Assembly (NCBI GenBank): GCA_947501615.1
Contig: CANMWK010000003.1
Span: 1-64,000 of the forward strand
Direction: 5' to 3'
Source: an uncultured Tenacibaculum sp.
GTDB lineage: Bacteria; Bacteroidota; Bacteroidia; Flavobacteriales; Flavobacteriaceae
Length of the DNA: 64,000 nucleotides
The stretch's first letter is position 1; each line of letters opens with the position of its first letter. A program made the translations under genes and the position numbers. Shown here one piece after another: positions 33,815-41,923 of the stretch. Under the pieces are notes generated by a model. The model was not told the origin of the DNA and ran no database searches. It saw only the letters and a list, made by a program, of their open reading frames with translations.

Positions 33815-34321
33815 ATGATACCAACAACAGAATACAATCCATATTATACTTCTTTTATTACAAACTTAGAAACAGAAAAATCGATAGTTGAGAATTTAGA
33901 GTTAGTTCAAGATGATTTCGAAACTACTTTAAGAAATATCTCGTCAAATAAAGAAAATTATGCGTATGCTGATGGCAAATGGACAATTAAAGAATTAATT
34001 CAACATTTAATTGATAGTGAACGTGTTTTTTGTTATCGTGCTTTATGCTTTGCAAGAAACGATAAAACAGATTTACCTGGTTTTGATCAAGATGCATTTG
34101 TAACAAACTCAGTAGCTCAGGATAGAGAATATAAAGATTTACTTGATGAAATGGCTGTGCTTAGAAAAGGAACCATACAGCTATTTAAGAGTTTTAAACA
34201 AGAAGATTTATTAAAAATAGGAACGGGTTCTGGAAATAAAATATCTGTTCGTGCTTTAGGAATGGTCATGGCGGGTCATCAAAAACATCATTTACAGGTT
34301 ATAAAAGATCGTTATTTATAA
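33815..34321 (+). CDS. DinB-family protein
   Basis: With the ATG at 33815 the protein has 168 residues and matches the DinB four-helix fold: WTIKELIQHLIDSERVF (metal histidine in the second helix), a middle stretch with NSVAQDREYKD, and the final MAGHQKHHLQVIKDRY with the other histidines. Members act as metal-dependent thiol transferases or hydrolases; the substrate here is unknown. An upstream in-frame TTG (33797) is less likely than the ATG. Confidence 0.8.
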   Translation: MIPTTEYNPYYTSFITNLETEKSIVENLELVQDDFETTLRNISSNKENYAYADGKWTIKELIQHLIDSERVFCYRALCFARNDKTDLPGFDQDAFVTNSVAQDREYKDLLDEMAVLRKGTIQLFKSFKQEDLLKIGTGSGNKISVRALGMVMAGHQKHHLQVIKDRYL

Positions 34322-34333
34322 GATGAAGTTGTT

Positions 34334-34786
34334 TTGAAGAAAGTTTTAATATTAGATTTAGATGGTGTGCTTATTACAACTCCACCATGGAAACCTGATA
34401 CAGTTCATGAAGATGGCTATTCTGATTTCAATGATGAATGTGTTTCAAATTTAAATACACTTTTAACTATTACTGACTTTGAAATTTGGTTAAGTTCTAC
34501 TAGAAGACTTAGAAAAACATTGAAAGAATTCAATCAAATTTTTAAAAATAGAAATATTGAAAAAGAAATTTCGGGTTTTTTGCCAGATTATCCAACATGT
34601 ACTAACAGGAAAGAAGAAGTACTTAATTTTATAGTGAATTACAATATAGATGATTATCTAATTTTAGATGACGATAAATCTTTAAATGGATTAAAAACTG
34701 AAGTTAAACGTAATTTGGTAGCAACAGAATTAACTATTGGTTTTAATCACGAAAAACTACAAGAGGCAAAAGCAAAATTGAAATGA
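34334..34786 (+). CDS. HAD-superfamily domain protein
   Basis: A 150-residue protein with HAD motif I, VLILDLDGVLIT, motif II LSST and a late acidic motif ILDDDKSL. It lacks a cap domain. Such small proteins are annotated as HAD domain proteins acting on uncertain phosphate substrates. The start is TTG; the only nearby ATG (34323) is out of frame and stops quickly. It follows the DinB gene by 12 bp. Confidence 0.7.
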   Translation: MKKVLILDLDGVLITTPPWKPDTVHEDGYSDFNDECVSNLNTLLTITDFEIWLSSTRRLRKTLKEFNQIFKNRNIEKEISGFLPDYPTCTNRKEEVLNFIVNYNIDDYLILDDDKSLNGLKTEVKRNLVATELTIGFNHEKLQEAKAKLK

Positions 34787-34885
34787 TAATAAGAGAGAGA
34801 AAAGAGAGAAGCTTCATTATTTTAGATATCTTATTTAAACTGATTATAATTAAATAACTCACGAAATTCTATGATGTTTTTTTGG

Positions 34886-34893
34886 TAAATTAG
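34886..34893 (+). promoter_or_regulatory. possible -7 element of the aconitase gene
   Basis: TAAATTAG resembles TAnnTTTG with one change and ends 24 nt before the aconitase ATG. No partner TTG at normal spacing was found. Confidence 0.25.
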
Positions 34894-34917
34894 TCTGCAA
34901 ACTAAAATTTAGAGTTC

Positions 34918-37185
34918 ATGGCTTTCGATATTGATATGATAAAAGAGGTTTATGCTAAAGTAGTTGAAAGAGTAGATGCTGCTCGTCAAATTACTGGTAA
35001 ACCACTAACATTAGCAGAAAAAATATTATACACTCATCTTTGGGATGGTAATCCTTCTAAGGCTTTTCAAAGAGGTAAAGATTATGTAGATTTTGCACCA
35101 GATAGAGTTGCTTGTCAAGATGCAACTGCTCAAATGGCATTACTACAGTTTATGCAAGCAGGCAAAAATAAAGTAGCTGTTCCCACAACTGTACATTGTG
35201 ATCACTTAATTCAAGCAAAAGAAGGAGCAAGTACAGATTTACAAAATGCTTTAAATATTAGTAATGAAGTATTCAATTTTTTAGAGTCAGTTTCAAATAA
35301 ATACGGAATTGGTTTTTGGAAACCGGGAGCAGGAATCATTCATCAAGTAGTTTTAGAAAACTATGCATTCCCAGGAGGAATGATGATTGGAACAGATTCA
35401 CATACTGTAAATGCAGGAGGATTAGGAATGGTTGCTATTGGTGTTGGAGGAGCAGATGCTGTAGATGTAATGGCTGGTATGCCTTGGGAATTAAAGTTTC
35501 CAAAATTAATTGGAGTAAAATTAACTGGTAAATTATCAGGTTGGACGGCGCCTAAAGATGTCATTTTAAAAGTTGCTGAAATTTTAACTGCAAAAGGAGG
35601 AACTGACGCCATTGTTGAATATTTTGGTCCAGGAGCTACAGGAATGTCTTGTACAGGAAAAGGAACAATTTGTAATATGGGAGCTGAAATAGGAGCTACA
35701 ACTTCAACGTTCGGTTACGATGAATCTATGGAACGTTATTTACGTGCTACAGATAGAGCTGATGTTGCAGACGAAGCCAATAAAATTAAAGAGTATCTAA
35801 CAGCTGATACAGAGGTTTATGCAAATCCAGAGCAATATTTTGATCAAGTAATAGAAATCAATTTATCAGAATTACAACCGTTATTAAATGGACCTTTTAC
35901 TCCAGATTTATCTACCCCAGCAGGACCAGAAATGACAGAAAAGGCAAATGCTAATGATTGGCCTTTAAAAGTAGAGTGGGGGCTCATAGGTTCTTGTACA
36001 AATTCTTCATATGAAGATTTATCTAGAGCATCCTCTATTGCGCAGCAAGCTTTAGAAAAAGGATTGAAAACCAAAGCAGAATTTGGAATTAATCCAGGAT
36101 CAGAGCAAGTTCGTTACACGGCAGAACGTGATGGCATCTTACAAGTTTTTGAAAAATTAGATGCTAAAATATTTACCAATGCTTGTGGACCATGTATTGG
36201 TCAGTGGGGACGTTATGAAGATCCTAAAAATGCACCTAAAAATAGTATTGTACATTCTTTTAATAGGAACTTTGCCAAACGTGCAGATGGAAATCCAAAT
36301 ACACATGCCTTTGTAGCTTCACCTGAATTAGTAGCCGCAATTGCTATAGCAGGTAGATTAGATTTTAATCCGATTACCGATACTTTAATTAATGAAAATG
36401 GTGACGAAGTTAAATTGGATGAACCGACAGGATGGGAATTACCTCCAAAAGGTTTTGAGGTTAAAGATAATGGATATCTTGAACCAGTTGCAGATGGAAG
36501 TGGAGTACAAGTAATTGTAAATCCAGATTCTGAACGGTTAGAATTATTAACCCCATTTACACCTATAGGAAATGAGATTAAAGGAGCTAAACTTTTAATT
36601 AAAGCTTTTGGCAAATGTACAACAGATCATATTTCTATGGCAGGACCATGGTTACGTTACAGAGGTCATTTAGATAATATTTCTAATAACTGTTTAATTG
36701 GAGCCGTAAATGCTTATAATAAACAGACAAATTTTGTAAAAAGCCAAATTAATGGTGAGTATGATGCTGTACCTGCAACACAAAGAACATATAAAGCTAA
36801 AGGAATACCTACAGTTGTTGTTGGAGATCATAATTATGGAGAAGGTTCTTCTCGTGAACATGCAGCTATGGAACCACGTCATTTAGGAGTTGTAGCAGTA
36901 ATTGTGAAATCATTTGCGCGTATACATGAAACGAATTTGAAGAAACAAGGAATGTTAGGATTAACTTTTTCAAATGAATCTGATTATGATTTAATTCAAG
37001 AAGATGATACCTTTAATTTTTTAGATTTACATGAGTTTGCACCTGGTAAACAATTAACAATTGAAGTTGTACATTCAGATGGTTCTAAAGATGAAATAAA
37101 AGTAAATCATACTTATAATGCAGGTCAAATAGAATGGTACAATGAAGGTTCTGCATTAAATTTAATAAAAAAGCAAAACGCTTAA
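34918..37185 (+). CDS. acn: aconitate hydratase, mitochondrial type
   Basis: Converts citrate to isocitrate in the TCA cycle through a [4Fe-4S] cluster. The 755-residue protein resembles mitochondrial aconitase in length and in sequence ([25 protein letters not shown]). Cluster cysteines are C360 (in GSCTNSS), C423 and C426 (in [10 protein letters not shown]). The swivel domain includes [19 protein letters not shown]. It is transcribed alone and ends at a strong terminator (37215-37245). Confidence 0.95.
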   Translation: MAFDIDMIKEVYAKVVERVDAARQITGKPLTLAEKILYTHLWDGNPSKAFQRGKDYVDFAPDRVACQDATAQMALLQFMQAGKNKVAVPTTVHCDHLIQAKEGASTDLQNALNISNEVFNFLESVSNKYGIGFWKPGAGIIHQVVLENYAFPGGMMIGTDSHTVNAGGLGMVAIGVGGADAVDVMAGMPWELKFPKLIGVKLTGKLSGWTAPKDVILKVAEILTAKGGTDAIVEYFGPGATGMSCTGKGTICNMGAEIGATTSTFGYDESMERYLRATDRADVADEANKIKEYLTADTEVYANPEQYFDQVIEINLSELQPLLNGPFTPDLSTPAGPEMTEKANANDWPLKVEWGLIGSCTNSSYEDLSRASSIAQQALEKGLKTKAEFGINPGSEQVRYTAERDGILQVFEKLDAKIFTNACGPCIGQWGRYEDPKNAPKNSIVHSFNRNFAKRADGNPNTHAFVASPELVAAIAIAGRLDFNPITDTLINENGDEVKLDEPTGWELPPKGFEVKDNGYLEPVADGSGVQVIVNPDSERLELLTPFTPIGNEIKGAKLLIKAFGKCTTDHISMAGPWLRYRGHLDNISNNCLIGAVNAYNKQTNFVKSQINGEYDAVPATQRTYKAKGIPTVVVGDHNYGEGSSREHAAMEPRHLGVVAVIVKSFARIHETNLKKQGMLGLTFSNESDYDLIQEDDTFNFLDLHEFAPGKQLTIEVVHSDGSKDEIKVNHTYNAGQIEWYNEGSALNLIKKQNA

Positions 37186-37214
37186 GCTTTTTGTAGCTAA
37201 AAATAAAGCCATTT

Positions 37215-37245
37215 AAACTCCTAATAAAAAAATTAGGAGTTTTTT
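37215..37245 (+). terminator. intrinsic terminator after aconitase
   Basis: An 11-bp perfect stem AAACTCCTAAT / ATTAGGAGTTT with a 6-base A loop, followed by T residues. It lies 30 bp after the aconitase stop codon. Confidence 0.9.
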
Positions 37246-37303
37246 GTAAGTATGAAAAAAGAAGCGCGACAAAGCACCTAATTAACGAAAAAACTAATTT
37301 ATA

Positions 37304-38860
37304 ATGAAAAAAATAATTTTAGGAGTTTTGGCTTTAGCATGTACATTAACGTTTTCTTCTTGTGATGATGACGAAAATGTGGTAATAACTAATGCAGGAG
37401 AACTCACAGGTGGTCCTTTTTCTTTTTTTAAAGATGGTCAAGTAGATAATGTATCTGGTATTGCAATAACAGGTACTGTTCAAGGATCTAAGACATCATT
37501 CATTATTACTGATGCTGATGGAGAAATTTTAGGTTTACCAGGAGATATAACTGCTTTAGAAGGAGTAAATTTTGATGAACCAGCTCCAGGGACTTGTTTT
37601 ATATGGCATATTGCATATGAAGATGGTTTACAGGGATTAGCGGCAGGAAATAATACAAGTGATTTATCTCCTTCTGTATTGTTTGACTTATCAAACTCTA
37701 TTCGTGTTGATAGAGGAGAGGGGCCAGAAGCAGGAATGTTAACAGGAGGTCCTTTTGAATTTGTTGAAGGTGACGGAGTTGTAGATAATGTTTCAGGAAT
37801 TGCTGTTACAGGAAATCCAGTAGGTTCTAATAGTTCTTTTGTTATTACAGATGAAAATGGAAAAATTTTAGGTTTACCAGGAGACTTAGCAGCTTTAGAA
37901 GGTGTTAATTTTGATGGAGCTGGACCAGGGTTATGCTTCATATGGTATATTCGTTACGAAGGTGAAGCTGCTGATATTGGTTTAGTAGCAGATGCTAATG
38001 CAGGTGATTTAACAGGTGTTTTTGATTTGTCTAACTCAATTGAAGTAAACAGAAAAGAAAGTGCTGCATTAACTTTAGATGTAATGGGGTTAGAAAACCT
38101 AGGAGATGATTATAAATACGAAGGTTGGGTAATTGTTAATGGTGCTCCTGTAACGACAGGTGTATTCACAGTTGATGATGCAGGTGTATTATCTGAAACT
38201 GAATTCAAAATAGCGAAGTCAGATTTAGATGCAGCTACAGCATTTGTTTTATCTATTGAGCCAGCTATGGATCCAGATCCAGCTCCTGCAGATACTAAGT
38301 TATTAATTGGTAATTTTTCTGGAAACTCAGCAAGTGTTTCTTCTACAGGTATCGTTGGAGATTTTACAAGCTCTACAGGAAAGTATATTTTAGCAACACC
38401 AACAGATATGGATGCTACAAATGAATATAGTGGTATTTGGTTCTTAGATGATACAAGTATGCCAGCTACAGCGGGGTTAGATTTACCTACATTATCACCA
38501 GGATGGAAATATGAAGGTTGGGTAGTAATTGATGGTACTCCAATTAGTACTGGAACTTTTTTAGATCCAGCTGCTGCTGATGATAACGCTTCAACTTCAC
38601 CTTATAAAGGAACTGTTAGTGATGGTCCTCCATTCCCAGGAGAAGATTATGTAATGGGAAGTGTAGGGAGTATTAATTTCCCAATAGATTTAAGAGGAAA
38701 AACAGTAGTTATTTCTGTTGAGCCTAGTCCAGATAACAGCCCAGCACCATTTACCTTAAAGCCTTTAGCTCAAGGTATACCTGCTATGGCAATGGATCAT
38801 ACGGTATTAAACATAGGAGCTGGACCTGTAAAGGCTATTATGGGTACAGTAACTAGATAA
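37304..38860 (+). CDS. multidomain lipoprotein with two pairs of internal repeats
   Basis: A 518-residue lipoprotein (lipobox FSSC, cysteine near residue 20, followed by an acidic DDDE stretch typical of surface export in Flavobacteriia). Residues about 34-140 and 145-255 are duplicates sharing LTGGPF, VDNVSGIA, ILGLPGD and ALEGVNFD. Residues about 262-380 and 400-518 form a second pair with YEGWVIVNGAPVTTG and YEGWVVIDGTPISTG; this motif recalls the extracytoplasmic domain of RskA-type anti-sigma factors. No enzyme motif is visible. It is flanked by terminators on both sides and therefore monocistronic. Confidence 0.65.
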   Translation: MKKIILGVLALACTLTFSSCDDDENVVITNAGELTGGPFSFFKDGQVDNVSGIAITGTVQGSKTSFIITDADGEILGLPGDITALEGVNFDEPAPGTCFIWHIAYEDGLQGLAAGNNTSDLSPSVLFDLSNSIRVDRGEGPEAGMLTGGPFEFVEGDGVVDNVSGIAVTGNPVGSNSSFVITDENGKILGLPGDLAALEGVNFDGAGPGLCFIWYIRYEGEAADIGLVADANAGDLTGVFDLSNSIEVNRKESAALTLDVMGLENLGDDYKYEGWVIVNGAPVTTGVFTVDDAGVLSETEFKIAKSDLDAATAFVLSIEPAMDPDPAPADTKLLIGNFSGNSASVSSTGIVGDFTSSTGKYILATPTDMDATNEYSGIWFLDDTSMPATAGLDLPTLSPGWKYEGWVVIDGTPISTGTFLDPAAADDNASTSPYKGTVSDGPPFPGEDYVMGSVGSINFPIDLRGKTVVISVEPSPDNSPAPFTLKPLAQGIPAMAMDHTVLNIGAGPVKAIMGTVTR

Positions 38861-38883
38861 AAAATAATAAATATTGATTATTT

Positions 38884-38910
38884 AAAGTGCAGTTTTTACT
38901 GCACTTTTTT
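38884..38910 (+). terminator. intrinsic terminator after the repeat lipoprotein
   Basis: AAAGTGCAGT and ACTGCACTTT form a perfect 10-bp stem with a TTTT loop and a T-run. It ends 12 bp before the next ATG, so it isolates the M23 peptidase gene. Confidence 0.9.
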
Positions 38911-38921
38911 ATTTTTATCAA

Positions 38922-39605
38922 ATGAAAGAAATACTTAACTCTATATCCGAAACTAGTTTACAGGTAATTGATACTAATTTACCTATTACTGATTATGTGC
39001 CTATTTCTATATCTACTAAAAATAAAGATTTAGCTAGTTTTGATGTTAGCTCTTCTGAAGATTGGTCTATTTATTTAAAGAATTTATTACGTAGTAAAGA
39101 TGCTAGAGTAGCTTATGGTGGATACATAGAACAAAGAGATATTTATAAACGTAGTTCTTATTTCAATACAACTAATGAAAATGAAAGAAATATTCATTTA
39201 GGAATAGATTTATGGTGTGATGCTGGTACCTCAGTTTTAGCAGTTTTAGATGGAGAAGTTCACAGTTTTAAAAATAATTTGAATCATGGAGATTATGGGC
39301 CAACCATTATTTTGAAACATAAAATTAATGAGATCGAGTTTTATAGTTTATACGGTCATTTGTCTATAGCATCTATACAAAATATTAAAGTAGGGCAAAA
39401 AGTAAAGCAAGAAGAGGTGATCGGTTTTTTAGGAACAAATGAAGTAAATGGAGATTATGCACCACATTTACATTTTCAATTAATTGTAGATATTGAAGAT
39501 TATTATGGAGATTATCCTGGGGTTTGTTCAAAAAATAATGTAGAATTTTATAAACAAAATTGTCCAAATCCAAATTTACTATTAAAATTGCCACATGAAA
39601 TATAG
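38922..39605 (+). CDS. M23-family peptidase without export signal
   Basis: The 227-residue protein carries a complete LytM/M23 active site: H92 and D96 in IHLGIDLW, H146 in YGHLS and H184 in PHLHFQL. Such zinc peptidases normally cut peptidoglycan cross-links outside the cytoplasm, yet the N-terminus is polar, with neither signal peptide nor lipobox. It overlaps the DUF6495 gene by 11 bp. It may act in the cytoplasm on something else, or be exported by an unrecognised route. Confidence 0.8.
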   Translation: MKEILNSISETSLQVIDTNLPITDYVPISISTKNKDLASFDVSSSEDWSIYLKNLLRSKDARVAYGGYIEQRDIYKRSSYFNTTNENERNIHLGIDLWCDAGTSVLAVLDGEVHSFKNNLNHGDYGPTIILKHKINEIEFYSLYGHLSIASIQNIKVGQKVKQEEVIGFLGTNEVNGDYAPHLHFQLIVDIEDYYGDYPGVCSKNNVEFYKQNCPNPNLLLKLPHEI

Positions 39606-40062
39606 ACAACTTACAAAAGAACAATTTGAAAGTTTACATGAAGAATTTTCTACCTTCTTAGCAACTCAAAGTATTGATGTTAAAGAATGGAGTACAATAA
39701 AAAATGAAAATCCAAACTTAGCAGAAAACGAATTGAATTTATTTAGTGATATCGTTTGGGAAGATGTATTAACAAAAGCTGAGTATTTAGAGCATTTTTC
39801 TAAAAATACCATAAACCTTTTTAAATGTAAATCAGAAAAAATTTCAAGAATTGTGATTAAAGTTACCGAAGAAGTTGATTTATTAACTGAAAATGGTTAT
39901 AATTGGTTACTAGAAAATTATAATGCAGAAAGTGTAACATTATATCAAGGTGAAAAGTCATATTCATCTGAAAGAAACACTGAAGTATTTGATTTAATAG
40001 AAAAAGGAAGTACCATTGTTAAGGGTGATTTGTATAATTTTTTTAGTAAAATTATAAGTTAA
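39595..40062 (+). CDS. DUF6495-family protein
   Basis: A 155-residue soluble, acidic protein beginning MKYRQLTKEQFESLHEEF, with a VWEDVLTKAEYLEHFSKN block. I recognise it as a Flavobacteriia-specific family (DUF6495) of unknown function. The start overlaps the M23 gene, and the two are probably translated together. Confidence 0.65.
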   Translation: MKYRQLTKEQFESLHEEFSTFLATQSIDVKEWSTIKNENPNLAENELNLFSDIVWEDVLTKAEYLEHFSKNTINLFKCKSEKISRIVIKVTEEVDLLTENGYNWLLENYNAESVTLYQGEKSYSSERNTEVFDLIEKGSTIVKGDLYNFFSKIIS

Positions 40063-40126
40063 TTATTAACAATTACCATTTTGGTCTAACTTTTGTTTAT
40101 TTTTGAGTAAAACACAATCTATCAAA

Positions 40127-40504
40127 ATGAAGAAATTAGTATTAGCATTATTTTTAGGTTTATTTACTTTCACTGCAAAGGCTCAAGATATTAAAGATAT
40201 CTTAACTTCAGGAAAGTGGTTTGTAGAATCTATCCAAGAGAAAGGCGAAGAGCCTGAATTATCATCAAATAAAGATGACGAATGGTTAGTATTTACTAAA
40301 GACGGAAAAGTAGAAGAAAATCACTTTGGTGATTCTAAAACTTTTTCTTGGACCTATGATGAGGGTAAGAAAATGATCAAACTTTCTGGAAGTGAAACGA
40401 TCTTCAAGAGAGTTATTGAGATTACAGACAATAAACTGATTATCGAGTTAGTTGAAGATCTTGAGAATTCAGACGATAATTTAATGATTACTTACGTTAA
40501 GTAA
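40127..40504 (+). CDS. secreted lipocalin-like protein
   Basis: From the ATG at 40127 this is a 125-residue protein with a signal peptide (ending TAKAQ) and a small beta-barrel pattern, SGKWFVESIQEKGE ... WLVFTKDGKVEE ... FSWTYDEGKKMIKL, as in the lipocalin-like family common in Flavobacteriia. A TTG eight codons upstream is less likely. The last 24 bp overlap the end of the convergent cobB gene. Confidence 0.65.
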   Translation: MKKLVLALFLGLFTFTAKAQDIKDILTSGKWFVESIQEKGEEPELSSNKDDEWLVFTKDGKVEENHFGDSKTFSWTYDEGKKMIKLSGSETIFKRVIEITDNKLIIELVEDLENSDDNLMITYVK

Positions 40505-41173
40505 TTCTAATAATTTTCTTGTCCCCAAAGAAGCAACGTCTTTAATAATTGTTAAATTATTAAAGGCGTTTTTAGTTACACTAGGTTTCGGATCTATAAA
40601 ATATATAGGTGTATTCTCTTTAATAAAATTAATTAAACTAGCCGCAGGATATACTTGCATAGAAGTACCAATAATTATTAATACATCAGCCTGCTCTACA
40701 ATTTCAACAGCTTTAGGAATCATAGGAACATCTTCTCCAAACCAAACAATATAAGGTCTTAATTGCGAACCATCTTCAGCTTTATCGTTTAAAGTAATAT
40801 CTTTAGTCCATTCACAAATACAATCATCTGCAATTGAACTTTTGGCTTTTAACAATTCACCATGTAAATGAATAATGTTTGTACTACGAGCTCTCTCGTG
40901 TAAATCATCTACGTTTTGAGTAATAATATGTACATCAAAGTGTTCCTCTAATTTTTTTAAATTAAAATGCGCTGGATTGGGTTGTACGTCAAAAAGTTGT
41001 CTTCTTCGTTGGTTGTAAAAGTCTAAAACTAAAGCAGGGTTATTTCTAAATCCTATAGGTGAAGCAACTTCCATAATATCATGACCTTCCCATAAACCAT
41101 CGGCATCTCTAAAGGTATTAATACCACTTTCTGCGCTAATACCAGCTCCTGTAAGTACAACTATTTTTTTCAT
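40481..41173 (-). CDS. cobB: sirtuin, NAD-dependent protein deacylase (class III-like)
   Basis: Removes acyl groups from lysines with NAD+. The 230-residue protein has GAGISAESGINTFR, TQNVDDLHERA and catalytic H104 in HLHGE. Y53 and R56 (FYNQR) form the Y-x2-R pair that selects succinyl or malonyl lysine in SIRT5-like enzymes. The zinc module is reduced: only C118 and C120 are seen in the region that usually has four cysteines. It is divergent from trmH with a 34-bp gap. A TACTTTAG element lies 4 nt before its ATG. Confidence 0.9.
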   Translation of the reverse strand: MKKIVVLTGAGISAESGINTFRDADGLWEGHDIMEVASPIGFRNNPALVLDFYNQRRRQLFDVQPNPAHFNLKKLEEHFDVHIITQNVDDLHERARSTNIIHLHGELLKAKSSIADDCICEWTKDITLNDKAEDGSQLRPYIVWFGEDVPMIPKAVEIVEQADVLIIIGTSMQVYPAASLINFIKENTPIYFIDPKPSVTKNAFNNLTIIKDVASLGTRKLLELLNVSNH

Positions 41174-41177
41174 ATGT

Positions 41178-41203
41178 CTAAAGTAATAATTTTTATAAGT
41201 TTG
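41178..41203. promoter_or_regulatory. divergent -7 elements of cobB and trmH, both 4 nt from the start codon
   Basis: TAAGTTTG (41196-41203, plus) ends 4 nt before the trmH ATG at 41208. TACTTTAG (41185-41178, minus) ends 4 nt before the cobB ATG at 41173. If used, both mRNAs would be leaderless or nearly so. Confidence 0.4.
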
Positions 41204-41207
41204 TGAT

Positions 41208-41879
41208 ATGATAGATGAAGAATTATTGAAGTACCTTGAAGGTTATGTAACTGATAGTAGAAAAGCTACGTTTAAAGAAGTTTTAGCTAATAGAACTAGG
41301 CATTTTACAGTAGTATTAGAGAATGTTTTTCAGCCACATAATGCCAGTGCTGTTGTTAGAAGTTGTGATGTTTTTGGTATTCAAGATGTATATACGATTG
41401 AAAATAGTTACGTAAATAAGGTATCTAGAAAAATTGCAAAAGGAAGTCAAAAGTGGTTAGATTTTCATCGCTTTAAATCTGAAGTGAATAATACACAAGA
41501 ATGTTTTTCAACATTAAAGGAAAAAGGATATCAAATTATTGCTACTACACCACATAACGATTCGTGTTATTTATCTGATTTTGATATAAGCAAAAAATCA
41601 GCATTTGTTTTTGGAGTAGAAAGAGAAGGTGTTTCAGATTTTATGATGGAAAATGCAGATGGATATTTAAAAGTACCCATGGTTGGTTTTACAGAGAGTT
41701 TGAACATATCTGTGGCAGCTGCGATAGTTTTACAAGATGTAACAACAAGATTGCGTAAATCTGAGTTAAATTGGAAATTAACATCACAAGAGCAATTAGA
41801 AATTTATTCAGAATGGATTGAGAAATCTATTAAAAATGTAGATAAACACAAGAGTTTCTTTTTAGAGAATAAAAAATAA
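41208..41879 (+). CDS. trmH: tRNA (guanosine-18-2'-O)-methyltransferase
   Basis: A SPOUT methyltransferase of 223 residues. The three family motifs are visible: VLENVFQPHNASAVVRSCDVF with the catalytic arginine, FVFGVEREGVSD and the knot segment VPMVGFTESLNISVAAAIVL. The C-terminal extension, rich in basic residues, resembles that of TrmH, which methylates G18 in tRNAs. It probably has its own promoter in the 34-bp gap to cobB. Confidence 0.88.
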   Translation: MIDEELLKYLEGYVTDSRKATFKEVLANRTRHFTVVLENVFQPHNASAVVRSCDVFGIQDVYTIENSYVNKVSRKIAKGSQKWLDFHRFKSEVNNTQECFSTLKEKGYQIIATTPHNDSCYLSDFDISKKSAFVFGVEREGVSDFMMENADGYLKVPMVGFTESLNISVAAAIVLQDVTTRLRKSELNWKLTSQEQLEIYSEWIEKSIKNVDKHKSFFLENKK

Positions 41880-41923
41880 TAATCTGATTTCTATGTTAAA
41901 GGTTTTTGTCATGCACTAAGATT

